NCBI GenBank assembly: GCA_046704785.1
Contig: JBJKRF010000026.1
Coordinates: 4,746 to 68,745, forward strand
DNA: 64,000 bases
Direction of reading: 5' to 3'
Source of the DNA: JBJKRF01 sp046704785
GTDB taxonomy: Bacteria > Chloroflexota > Anaerolineae > Anaerolineales > Villigracilaceae
The position numbers were made by a program, and so were the translations under genes. Shown one piece after another: positions 9,301 to 16,493 of the stretch. Each line of letters begins with the position of its first letter. Position 1 is the first letter of the stretch. Below the pieces are notes generated by a model, which saw nothing but the letters and a program-made list of their open reading frames with translations, was not told the DNA's origin and searched no databases.

Positions 9301-10283
9301 TGAGCGGTCCTTATTCCCATCGTGACAGACATCAATTGTTTGGAGGCGTAATTAACCTGCAACATGAGGGTCGAAAGGCGCACATAATCGGACAACGGCA
9401 CGTCACCGAGGAGAGCCGACAAGCTTTGCCCGGCGACCAGACTCGATAGTTCATCCAACGTCGCGTAAACAGCATCTGTCAAATCGGCGTTGAACTGTAG
9501 GTACGTTGGGCGATTGTAAAAATTGGCGCTGACGGGGACGTTGACACGCGTATTGGACGCCTGAAATCGAATAACCGTCGAGAGGGTCATGACGGCGGTT
9601 GCTGTGGCGCTTTGTGTGTCTTCACTGTTCGAGGGAACCAGTTGGCTGGTGATATCGAAGTCGACCCCCGGTACTGTAAAATAACCCAGGCTGACGTCTC
9701 CTATCACGTGTGGCGCAGCCAAGTCCATTTCGGGGATGCCTTGATGGATGTTGATAGGGCCTTGCACTTGGATCGTTTCCCCGTTGCCAAGCAGCCAGTT
9801 CAGTTGGGCAAGCAGCCCGGTTAATTGTAAATTGCCACGGAAGTACAGGCCATATTGGGTTGTATCACTGTCATAGGAAGCCAGGTACATACCGTACCCG
9901 ATCTCATCTCCGGAGTCGAATTCCAGCTCTGGCAGAAAAGTTGTTCCCAGGGATGGAAAACTGACGGCGAAAGTCCAGCCCGGTTGGGCAACAGCCGCCA
10001 GATTCATGGTTGCGACACCCCGTTCGTCATCGAAACCAAAAACGGCATTGACGGAGGTGCTGCCAAAGGGTTGGTTGCTCCCTTGTCCTGTCACAATAAT
10101 GGCATTTGGCTGAGTAGAAGAAGAAGCCCCCGTTAGAACCAATTGATTCTCTTGCATGTAGGCGTCGATTAAGTTTTGGATTTCCCCCGGTCCCAGCGCA
10201 TCATCCGCGAGTGTAAATGTGCCTTCGTCGAAACAGTCAGAAACAATTTGTATGACATCGTCAATGTTGGCCGGGATGGTCAT
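6390..10283 (-). CDS. giant beta-rich protein with C-terminal amphipathic helical repeats
   Basis: A 1297-aa protein of no named family I can assign. Residues about 1-60 are helical and acidic (IDDVIQIVSDCFDEGTF). Residues about 60-1090 are almost entirely alternating hydrophobic/polar beta strands with repeated VSLGYF, LGLRGDVEVNGWELDLRL and ALGLEGQVTLG-like stretches. They recall long beta-sheet or DUF6603-like proteins, which is a tentative comparison. The last roughly 200 residues are amphipathic helical repeats of about 22 residues built on YAVEDIAQVI, LKDIGYGLEQIA and TAKEVAKFFKE. No signal peptide is present. I chose the ATG at 10283 over the adjacent TTG because AGGA lies closer to normal spacing. 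It is the first gene of the cassette, 12 nt from the next. Confidence 0.85.
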   Translation of the reverse strand: MTIPANIDDVIQIVSDCFDEGTFTLADDALGPGEIQNLIDAYMQENQLVLTGASSSTQPNAIIVTGQGSNQPFGSTSVNAVFGFDDERGVATMNLAAVAQPGWTFAVSFPSLGTTFLPELEFDSGDEIGYGMYLASYDSDTTQYGLYFRGNLQLTGLLAQLNWLLGNGETIQVQGPINIHQGIPEMDLAAPHVIGDVSLGYFTVPGVDFDITSQLVPSNSEDTQSATATAVMTLSTVIRFQASNTRVNVPVSANFYNRPTYLQFNADLTDAVYATLDELSSLVAGQSLSALLGDVPLSDYVRLSTLMLQVNYASKQLMSVTMGIRTAQPFTLVSNPDAGFEKVISVDDIELTFRLTNPMTNPALGAMLFGEIDIFEDAKLDVSAVYPEYVFAAELEQGTNLNLVEVVQYFTGSINPDVPAINIAVFRLFAQVTPPSYSAIVVVDNEWPIPIGPTQLLIQQVRFGLDYNGPGTTQAEIGGSLVIGDGFALVDVDWQLPGSLSIQGTIPSIDLAGLIENVASVPLGFTLPAIALDNTNLLIQRLQNGGYFLAFGTTVTNPNFGTLELEFGETNAATGVTVGFALPENWKLTDLSNAFDVWLLRDITFTAASLLISSFDNPYFNFRSLSRQPIMPQYSSGGVHAGMYLYANLTLDTGANSAFGAVSNLLAGNEGEGQTGVTSLMVALSIPSNYSDTEFMASLDGGFTFIQTSSGTPVIVLDRMAMYVRPFQEYLDLDMEVSIYVMGVHLGLRGDVEVNGWELDLRLQTTTPWIEPFGIRGLTLNNMAAEFRFGATVALGLEGQVTLGTGSSAIVLTAAMEFNFEADFLPDVFFVSESGSINFGAIIGTFVASKYVPSMLNNVVLYQFSFLVIANPAGWTDAFTGQHLPFGIAFSGMVSVYGLVARFALQVNFDTGISASGQIDGPISLGPVHNGVAAVTIANASHWNEGPYIIINSAHSPYVNMSVALRIWELATIQLSATIADDAFYLSFSYTLTSVSAFGQMAVTAYIRNSSEFQFNAALSIAVSEIGPIKVGNKNLGTINPQLALAAYFTLDFGPRAQLDLSIGASFALSGYRMTLPDTTVNLSSTSLTSFSDIPGIFEQVLEDNLWDIGAVLFQDAQAFFQYVADGFFTLTDDIGNIMKNYLHLGLNEAASYLKSVAHSMAYGIEDVARLLKSGFKASVKDLASALKYAAYAVEDIAQVISDLYHKSAEAVAQVLKDIGYGLEQIATALDRAFNYTAKEVAKFFKETWNIADTLVNDALNLAGYAVSEVEKAMKDIFGWFMSAVESVGQVLNPLNW

Positions 10284-10601
10284 CAAATTTTCCTCTCACG
10301 AGCTTAATGGCGCGGATATGATGAATGCTGTTTAATTAGCGCTTCTTTTTTTGAAGAAACGAGAGATCCTCACTCTGTTTTTGCTGAAGGTGCGCTCCTA
10401 TTTGCCTCACGGGCAATTGCCACCTTTAAGGCCGGAATATACCACATTATTGGAGACGAAACAAGCATTGCTTCGCTCGGGGGTTTCACGAAGAAGTGGT
10501 CTTCAGCGACGTGACGGTCTCCGGGCCCGTGACGATGGCCCTTTTGCCTATGCTACGAGTCGCCTCTACCCTGATTGAAGGGCAGTATAATCAACCCCGC
10601 C
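10284..10601. other. divergent intergenic region between the cassette and the E1 genes
   Basis: This 318-bp gap must hold the promoter of the five-gene cassette (minus) and that of the E1 operon (plus). A small CTTC-T7-GAAG hairpin lies near 10341-10357. A TATAAT hexamer at 10586-10591 serves the plus genes. I see no convincing promoter hexamers for the cassette and no coding potential. Confidence 0.6.
10586..10591 (+). promoter_or_regulatory. -10 element, probable leaderless promoter of E1 alpha
   Basis: TATAAT ends 10 nt before the ATG at 10602, and no Shine-Dalgarno sequence is present. A start point 7 nt downstream would leave a leader of about 3 nt. This position favours the 10602 start over the longer frame from 10575. 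Confidence 0.65.
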
Positions 10602-11492
10602 ATGTCAGACGATACCATGTTATACAGAACGATGTTACTTATCCGCCGCTTCGAGGAGCGGGCGTTGGCCGAATTCTCGACGGGTAAGCTGTTTGGCACA
10701 ACGCATGCCTATATCGGACAAGAAGCAGACGCTGCCGGCATTTTCGATGTCGTCGATCCGGACGACATCGTCCTGAGTAATCATCGTTGTCACGGTCACT
10801 TCCTGGCCTATGGTGGCGACCCCTATCGATTGGCTGCTGAACTGATGGGCAAAGCCAGCGGACTGGTAGGCGGGCGCGGCGGCAGCCAACACATTCATTG
10901 GCGTAATTTTTTCTCGAACGGCGTCCAGGGAGGGATCACCCCGGTGGGGACCGGCATGGCGCTGGCAGAGAAAGTCCGCAAGACCGGTAAGCTCGTCCTG
11001 GCCTTCATCGGCGACGGCACGTTGGGGGAAGGCGTGGTCTACGAGAGTCTCAACATCGCCTCCCTGTGGTCGCTGCCCATCTTATTCGTTTTGGAGAATA
11101 ACCGTTACGCTCAGACCACGCCCATCGAATTGGCGGTTTCCGGCTCGATGGCAGGCCGCTTTGCAGCCTTTGGTATACGCACCTTTGAATTGGAATCTAG
11201 CGACGTTCGGGCCGTGCGCACCCTGGCAGATGCGGCTCTGCGTTTTGTCCGTGAGCAGATGCGCCCTGCTGCGTTGATTCTGCATACCTATCGTTTTGCA
11301 GCGCATTCCAAGGGCGATGATGTCCGTGATCCGGCCGAGGTGGAGCGCCATAAAAAAGACGACCCGTTGCTCGTCCAGGCTCCGCGCTTGGCGGAGGCTG
11401 AGCGTGCTTGCGTAGAAGATGATGTAGCTGCGCAAATCGAGTCAGCCTTCAACCGCGCCTTAACCGATCCATTTCCCGTTTTACAACAATGA
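10602..11492 (+). CDS. 2-oxoacid dehydrogenase E1 component, alpha subunit (TPP-dependent)
   Basis: Alpha subunit of a heterotetrameric 2-oxoacid (pyruvate, acetoin or branched-chain) dehydrogenase E1, which decarboxylates a 2-oxoacid and loads the acyl group on a lipoyl arm. MLLIRRFEERA at the N-terminus and GQEADAAGIFDVV are typical. The thiamine-diphosphate motif starts GDGTLGEG near residue 137 and ends ENN near residue 164. HSKGDDVRDPAEV is the conserved phosphorylation-loop region. At about 296 aa it is slightly short, as in acetoin dehydrogenase-type subunits. The start at 10602 fits both homology and the leaderless promoter. It overlaps the beta gene by ATGA. No E2 or E3 gene follows; a lipoyl fusion gene lies at 13389. 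Confidence 0.93.
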   Translation: MSDDTMLYRTMLLIRRFEERALAEFSTGKLFGTTHAYIGQEADAAGIFDVVDPDDIVLSNHRCHGHFLAYGGDPYRLAAELMGKASGLVGGRGGSQHIHWRNFFSNGVQGGITPVGTGMALAEKVRKTGKLVLAFIGDGTLGEGVVYESLNIASLWSLPILFVLENNRYAQTTPIELAVSGSMAGRFAAFGIRTFELESSDVRAVRTLADAALRFVREQMRPAALILHTYRFAAHSKGDDVRDPAEVERHKKDDPLLVQAPRLAEAERACVEDDVAAQIESAFNRALTDPFPVLQQ

Positions 11493-12484
11493 TCACCGTC
11501 CTCGAACGTCTCAACCAGGCGCTGCACCAGTCCATGCGCAGTGATGAGCGCGTCTACGTGCTCGGCGAGGACATCCTCGACCCGTACGGCGGCGCCTTCA
11601 AGGTGACGCGTGGTCTGAGTACGGCCTTCCCCGAGCGTGTCTTGACCACGCCCATCTCGGAAGCCGCCCTGCTCGGCGTTGCCAACGGGATGGCCTTACG
11701 GGGCTTACGCCCCGTGGCCGAGATCATGTTCGGCGATTTCGTCACGCTGACCATCGACCAACTCGTCAATCATGCGGCCAAATTTCGCTGGATGTATAAC
11801 GATCAGGTACGCGTTCCGCTGGTGGTGCGTACGCCCATGGGTGGGCGGCGCGGCTACGGGCCGACGCACTCCCAATCGTTGGAGAAGCTTCTTCTGGGCG
11901 TGCCCGGCCTGCGCGTGGTGGCGCCCAATACCCTGGGCGACCCGGCGGACTTGTTGCAGACTGCCATCTTGCGTGACGACGATCCGTTGCTGTTCGTCGA
12001 ACATAAGCTGTTGTACACACGCCCCTTATTGGAAAAAGGCGTAGGCGAGTTGACCGATTTTAACGTCGAGATGTTCGGTGAACCCTACCCGACCTTCCGC
12101 CTGGATTGTGGCGAAGTGCCGCAGTTGACGTTTGCCACCTATGGTTACAACTTCGGACTCGTTCGGGCGGCTGCGTTGGAACTGCTCTACGAACGGGAAA
12201 TCTTTAGCGAAATTGTGTTGTTCAGCCAGCTCAGCCCCTTTGAGCTGAATCCGCTCTTCGATTCGTTGCGCTGTTCGCGCAGACTCTTGACGGTTGAGGA
12301 AGGGACGCTGACCCTTGGTTGGGGGGCGGAAGTGGCCGCTCGCACAGCGGAAAAACTTCCGGGGTGCCAGGTTCGACGCGTCGCCGGGTTGGACCTGCCC
12401 ATCGGTAACGCAAAATCTCTGGAAGACGTGATCCTGCCGTCGCAGGCGCAGATCGTCCAATCGGCTTTGGCGTTGCTCGAATGA
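11489..12484 (+). CDS. 2-oxoacid dehydrogenase E1 component, beta subunit
   Basis: Partner of the upstream alpha subunit. Recognised by VYVLGEDILDPYGGAFKVT, TTPISEAALLGVANGMALRG, PVAEIMFGDF and the RTPMGGRRGYGPTHSQSLE segment. These form the pyrimidine-side TPP pocket and the beta-beta interface. VVAPNTLGDPADLL and the C-terminal transketolase domain follow. Its 331 aa is the normal length for PDH/acetoin beta subunits. Residue differences do not let me name the 2-oxoacid. Translation is coupled to the alpha gene through an ATGA overlap. A perfect hairpin terminator begins right after the stop. Confidence 0.93.
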   Translation: MITVLERLNQALHQSMRSDERVYVLGEDILDPYGGAFKVTRGLSTAFPERVLTTPISEAALLGVANGMALRGLRPVAEIMFGDFVTLTIDQLVNHAAKFRWMYNDQVRVPLVVRTPMGGRRGYGPTHSQSLEKLLLGVPGLRVVAPNTLGDPADLLQTAILRDDDPLLFVEHKLLYTRPLLEKGVGELTDFNVEMFGEPYPTFRLDCGEVPQLTFATYGYNFGLVRAAALELLYEREIFSEIVLFSQLSPFELNPLFDSLRCSRRLLTVEEGTLTLGWGAEVAARTAEKLPGCQVRRVAGLDLPIGNAKSLEDVILPSQAQIVQSALALLE

Positions 12485-12485
12485 A

Positions 12486-12529
12486 AATCAAAAACCGGAT
12501 TTCTCCATAGAGAAATCCGGTTTTTGATT
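12486..12529. terminator. bidirectional intrinsic terminator
   Basis: A perfect 20-bp inverted repeat (12486-12505 with 12510-12529) closes on the 4-nt loop CATA. A-rich and T-rich runs inside the stem allow termination on both strands. It separates the convergent E1 beta (+) and DUF4013 (-) genes. Confidence 0.9.
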
Positions 12530-12547
12530 AACGTGGAGTGTTTGATT

Positions 12548-13234
12548 CTACATCATCGATGGAGTCGCTGGCGTCATGTTGCCTGCGCTCTTCGCTACTT
12601 TGTACGCCTGACCCCACAGGTGCGCATTGATCGTCGAGGCGTAAGCGATTGTCACCAGCACGCCGATGATGCAGGCAATCAATCCCAGCGCTGCAATCAA
12701 GCCGGTGACGATGCTCATCAAAAAGACGAGAATGTACGGGCCAATGGAACCGCGCACCAGGCTAATTATCTCGCCGAAACGGAAAGCTGCCCCGATTTGC
12801 CCGGTCGCGATGAAGTTGCCGTAGGCCGCCGGCAGCAGAATACCTGCTGCCAGATCGTATAAGAAACTGAAGCAACTGATGCAAACGGTCAAGAGGGAGA
12901 CTGCACCGGCGACGGCCTGTGTGGTGTTGTTATTGCTGTTCGCCAATAGGGGCAGCAAACCATTGGAGCAAGCAGAGAGAAGAATCACGGGCAAAAAGTA
13001 GACGAAGCCGATCACAAAGGCTTGCAGCCCCCTGACAGCCGCCTCGCCGAAATTGCTCCAGTCGGGCAGCGTGTCCGGCTCGCCGTTGATGATGCGACGC
13101 GTAACCTCCAGTACCCAGCCGATGACGACGATTTGTCCCAGGATGGGAATGATCGAGATCAAGGCCGCAATGCCGATCTTTTGCAGCCACTGCGGGTCTT
13201 CAAAAGCATAGGAAAATGCACGACCGAAATTCAT
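12548..13234 (-). CDS. DUF4013 family membrane protein
   Basis: A 228-aa polytopic membrane protein. The N-terminus MNFGRAFSYAFEDPQWLQK, the loop GWVLEVTRRIINGEPDTLPDW and the following hydrophobic helices match DUF4013, a family of unknown function common in archaea and Chloroflexota. About six membrane helices can be seen. I start at the internal ATG (13234) because GGAGGAG lies directly upstream. The longer open frame adds 25 residues without homology. It converges on the E1 operon through a shared terminator and diverges from the lipoyl-NeuD gene. Its function is unknown. Confidence 0.88.
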   Translation of the reverse strand: MNFGRAFSYAFEDPQWLQKIGIAALISIIPILGQIVVIGWVLEVTRRIINGEPDTLPDWSNFGEAAVRGLQAFVIGFVYFLPVILLSACSNGLLPLLANSNNNTTQAVAGAVSLLTVCISCFSFLYDLAAGILLPAAYGNFIATGQIGAAFRFGEIISLVRGSIGPYILVFLMSIVTGLIAALGLIACIIGVLVTIAYASTINAHLWGQAYKVAKSAGNMTPATPSMM

Positions 13235-13388
13235 ACGTTCTCCTCCGTAAAAGAATGATGTTGAATGGAATTTCCGAATGACAAAAAACAGGCCCTTGCT
13301 GTCTCGCACAACTTCCGCAGACAGCGATCACTAAGAATTATAGACTCAAAGAAGGTAAAATTGCAATCGATAGGACAAAGGAGTTATC

Positions 13389-14516
13389 GTGACCTCGACC
13401 CCCGTTCTCGTGCCACTTTTAAACGCCAACGAACCTGAAGCGCGTCTGGTCGAAATCCATGTCGAAGATCGGCAAGCGGTGGAAGCGGGCGCCATTTTAT
13501 TCACCGTGGAGACTACCAAGGCGGCTTCCGATGTCGAAGCGCCGGAAAAAGGATATGTGCGGCTGACAGCCCAAGTGGGCGATACGCTGGCTGTGGGCGA
13601 CATGCTGGCCTTGATCACCTCCAGCGCCGATGAGCCGCTCGATCAACCTCCCCATAGGCCGGATTCCCTCGCACGAACCAATTCCAACGCTGCGCCAGAG
13701 TCGCTGCGCATCACCAAACCCGCGCGGACTCTGGCCGAAACGCTGGGACTCGACCTGTCGAGGCTTCCCACCGACCGGCTGGTGACCGAGGCCCTCGTTC
13801 GCCAACTGGCCGGCGATTCGGCTGCTGTTGCCGCGCCCTCGTCGGCAGACGTGCAACCTGCCAGTGCCCAAATCCTGGTCTACGGCGCGGGGGGGCATGC
13901 CAAGACCGTCATGGAAATGGTGCGAGCCATCGGCGCCTTTCGCATTGCCGGAATCCTCGACGACGACTCCGCGCTCCAGGGGAAGACGGTGCTGGGCATC
14001 CCCGTGCTGGGCGGGCGTGAACTGCTGCCGGAACTCGTCAAAGGTGGTGTCCGCTTGGCGGCTAACGGCGTGGGCGGCATTATCGATATCAACGTCCGTG
14101 TCAAGCTATTTACTTTGATGGCCGGTTACGGCCTGGCTTTCCCTATCTTGAAACATCCACGCGCCACGCTCGAGCCGAGCGCACGCATCGAGGATGGCGT
14201 CCAGGTCTTTGCCAACGCTTACGTTGGCGCCGAAGCCTTGTTGCACGAGTGCTGCATGGTCAACACAGGTGCGGTGGTTTCGCATGATTGTGAGATCGGC
14301 GCGTACACGCACATCGCGCCGGGCGCGTTGCTAGCCGGGCATGTGCATGTCGGCGCGCGTGTGCTGGTCGGCATGGGCGTGACGACCATGATCGGTGTCA
14401 CGATTGGCGACGGCGCGCGCATCGGCAACGGCGCAGTGCTCCTGGCCGACGTCCCTGCGCGACAAATCGTCCCCGCCGGAAAGGTCTGGACGGGGACGGG
14501 GAATCTGTCTACCTGA
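13389..14516 (+). CDS. fusion: lipoyl domain, E3-binding domain and NeuD-type sugar O-acyltransferase
   Basis: Three modules are visible. Residues about 5-77 are a biotinyl/lipoyl domain with the modified Lys in VETTKAASD (K44). Residues about 105-140 resemble a degenerate peripheral subunit-binding domain (ITKPARTLAETLGLDLS). Residues about 158-375 are a NeuD/PglD-family acyltransferase: ILVYGAGGHAKTVME opens the nucleotide-sugar domain, then a left-handed beta-helix contains VVSHDCEIGAYTHIAPGA, with the expected catalytic His at 299. The E2 catalytic domain of normal dehydrogenases is absent. The GTG start is supported by AAGGAG. E1 alpha/beta lie just upstream on the same strand. I infer that the acyl group reaches a sugar via the lipoyl arm. 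Confidence 0.9.
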   Translation: MTSTPVLVPLLNANEPEARLVEIHVEDRQAVEAGAILFTVETTKAASDVEAPEKGYVRLTAQVGDTLAVGDMLALITSSADEPLDQPPHRPDSLARTNSNAAPESLRITKPARTLAETLGLDLSRLPTDRLVTEALVRQLAGDSAAVAAPSSADVQPASAQILVYGAGGHAKTVMEMVRAIGAFRIAGILDDDSALQGKTVLGIPVLGGRELLPELVKGGVRLAANGVGGIIDINVRVKLFTLMAGYGLAFPILKHPRATLEPSARIEDGVQVFANAYVGAEALLHECCMVNTGAVVSHDCEIGAYTHIAPGALLAGHVHVGARVLVGMGVTTMIGVTIGDGARIGNGAVLLADVPARQIVPAGKVWTGTGNLST

Positions 14517-14524
14517 TCAGTGTG

Positions 14525-15322
14525 TCAAACGGGCTTGAGTGCATAGCCTGCGTAGGAACCTCCCAAGCCGCCTGCGGCTTCGAACTTTAACCGGCGACCC
14601 AGTTCGGCGAAGTTGATGCGGCCCAATCCGCGTTGCAGTAATTCCACTGCCACCAACGGCGCAGGGATGCCCGGACGCAGACCGATCATCTCTTGATGAG
14701 TCAGACCTGCCTGCTGCAATGCTACCAGCAACTCGTCCGGTTTGATGAACTGTTCCCAGGCGTGCGTATTCGGCGCAAAGAAACGCGTCGGCGGGAAAAC
14801 CTGCCCCACAAAAATGGTCTCGACCCAGGATTTCAAGGTGCGGTTGATGGTATCGTAACAATACAGGCCACCGGGCTTGAGCACCCGTGTACTTTCGGCA
14901 ATCACTGCTTTTACATCCTTAACGTGTTCCAGTACGTCGCAGCAGATGACCACATCGAAGCTTGCATCGGGAAAAGGCAACGCCTCGCCCACACCGGTGC
15001 GATAAGCAATCTGCAAGTTCTCCTGCGCTGCATGACGCCTGGCCGCCTCGAGAGAGGCTTCGGATGGGTCGATTCCGTTCATGTGGCAGCCCAACTGGGC
15101 GAATTCCTCCGTCAGCAGGCCGCCACCGCAACCGACTTCGAGCCCCGTCAACTGAGCGGGGTCCAGCCCCAGGCGGGAGAAGACCTTACGAAAGTAGCCA
15201 AACCGTGCCGGGTTGAGACCGGTTTTCAGTACATACAAAAAATAATTTTCGTCCCACCAACTATCTGCGTGGGTAGTGTAGAGAGAATTGTCAACTGGCA
15301 TTGTCTTTTCTGTTTGCGCCAT
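14525..15322 (-). CDS. UbiG-like SAM-dependent methyltransferase
   Basis: A class I SAM methyltransferase of 265 aa. The SAM-binding motif LEVGCGGG is at residues 61-68. The acidic motif II is NGIDPSEASLEAARRHA, and DVVICCDVLEHV is the UbiG-type motif. The N-terminal DSWWDENYFLYVLKTGLNPARFGYF and the central FFAPNTHAWEQFIKPDEL also resemble ubiquinone O-methyltransferase. A Chloroflexota host would be expected to make menaquinone, so the substrate may be another catechol, lipid or sugar-linked compound. I start at 15322 because GGAG lies 8 nt upstream of that ATG. It converges on the lipoyl-NeuD gene, ending 8 nt from its stop. Confidence 0.87.
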   Translation of the reverse strand: MAQTEKTMPVDNSLYTTHADSWWDENYFLYVLKTGLNPARFGYFRKVFSRLGLDPAQLTGLEVGCGGGLLTEEFAQLGCHMNGIDPSEASLEAARRHAAQENLQIAYRTGVGEALPFPDASFDVVICCDVLEHVKDVKAVIAESTRVLKPGGLYCYDTINRTLKSWVETIFVGQVFPPTRFFAPNTHAWEQFIKPDELLVALQQAGLTHQEMIGLRPGIPAPLVAVELLQRGLGRINFAELGRRLKFEAAGGLGGSYAGYALKPV

Positions 15323-15627
15323 CCCGGCTACTCCAATAAAGGGGATGCTGGTAACTGGCAACTCACGAATAGGATTTGTGGCAGCGCCTTCACGACACGT
15401 TCTCGAAAATCGCTGCTACAGTCTCGTGGCTTTTGATGATTATAGTCTCAGTAAGATAATTTTTGGGGGATTCCAAGAAAATAAGGGATACACGTAGCCC
15501 TATAAAATGCCACCAATGTGGGAACTTCAAGGGACCGATTTTTGTCAATAATAAGCGCATATACTTTATAGGGTTCCTCGATCGTGAAATACCAAAGAAC
15601 TAATTTTGTCAGGAAAGGACAATCTCG
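15323..15627. other. divergent intergenic region
   Basis: This 305-bp gap separates the methyltransferase (-) and the lipoprotein (+). It contains a spaced inverted repeat, CCCTATAAA (15498-15506) and TTTATAGGG (15565-15573). The repeat could supply AT-rich promoter elements on both strands or bind a regulator. No gene is visible. Confidence 0.5.
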
Positions 15628-16449
15628 ATGAAACTGGCCCGTTTTTTTCTTCCTCTCTGGATATTGGTGTTGGCGGCTTGTAATTTGCCCGCCAGGCAAC
15701 CCTCGCAAGACAACCAGACTTTGCTTGCCACAACCGTAGCTCTGACGTTGCAAGCGATGACGCCACAGGCGAGTCCTACGGCTGTTCCCACGATTGTGGC
15801 CACTCCCACGGCGGTTCCTGTCACCGTCACACCGACGACCTCTCAGATGAATGTGAGTGGTAAGGTTTGCTACCATCATTCGAACGTCACCCAACTCACC
15901 TTGTATTTCCAGGATACGGCGACCAATAAAGTCGTTCAAATCAGTGTGGCCCGCCCCCAGGCAGACTACCAGCTTCAGCTTTCCCCAGGGACCTATAGTG
16001 TCTACGGCTGGCCGCCCGACTACAGTGAGGGCGTTCTTTACAACGGCGGCAGTACGATCAGCGTGGCGGCCGGGCAGGTACTCACCCATGTCGATTTTTG
16101 TAACTACAGTCACGGGCCTTTCGATGTGCCCTACCCGCCCGATTATTCTCCGAAAACCATGACGGGCTCTGTCTCCGGTTCAATCCTTAACTACCCCGGC
16201 GATTCCAATGCTCAACTCACCGTAGTGGCTTTCAACCACGTCACCGGCTATTGGTATTACAGCATCTTGAAACCAGGCGTCCGCACGTATTCCATCGACG
16301 GGCTGCCGCCAGGAGCTTACCAGGTCGTGGCTTATGACAAGGGTGATAAACGAGGGGGTGCGTTCACGGCGGTTGTTACTGCCGGGCAAGATACAAATGC
16401 TGACGTCACCGATTGGACCCAGAACTACGCGCCCAATCCATTGAAGTAG
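15628..16449 (+). CDS. secreted lipoprotein with Thr/Pro linker and two beta-sandwich domains
   Basis: A 273-aa lipoprotein. The signal peptide ends in the lipobox LAAC (Cys18). Residues about 40-72 are a Thr/Pro/Ala-rich linker, which would hold the domains away from the membrane. Two similar beta-sandwich segments follow. Each contains a YxLxLxPGTYxVxGxPP-like turn (QLSPGTYSVYGWPPD and SIDGLPPGAYQVVAYD), as in carboxypeptidase regulatory-like/SpaA-type domains. AAGGAC and AATCTCG precede the ATG, a modest ribosome site. No catalytic motif is seen; a cell-surface binding role is most likely. It ends 45 nt before the convergent GT-C-like gene. Confidence 0.85.
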   Translation: MKLARFFLPLWILVLAACNLPARQPSQDNQTLLATTVALTLQAMTPQASPTAVPTIVATPTAVPVTVTPTTSQMNVSGKVCYHHSNVTQLTLYFQDTATNKVVQISVARPQADYQLQLSPGTYSVYGWPPDYSEGVLYNGGSTISVAAGQVLTHVDFCNYSHGPFDVPYPPDYSPKTMTGSVSGSILNYPGDSNAQLTVVAFNHVTGYWYYSILKPGVRTYSIDGLPPGAYQVVAYDKGDKRGGAFTAVVTAGQDTNADVTDWTQNYAPNPLK

Positions 16450-16493
16450 GTTGGAGGTTGATCGGTTCCACGTGTTTCAGGGCTGTCGACGGG

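Noticed and set aside
15498..15573. CCCTATAAA/TTTATAGGG as a transposon end pair
   Set aside because: The arms are only 9 bp, enclose 58 nt of non-coding DNA, and no target duplication is visible; promoter elements are more likely.
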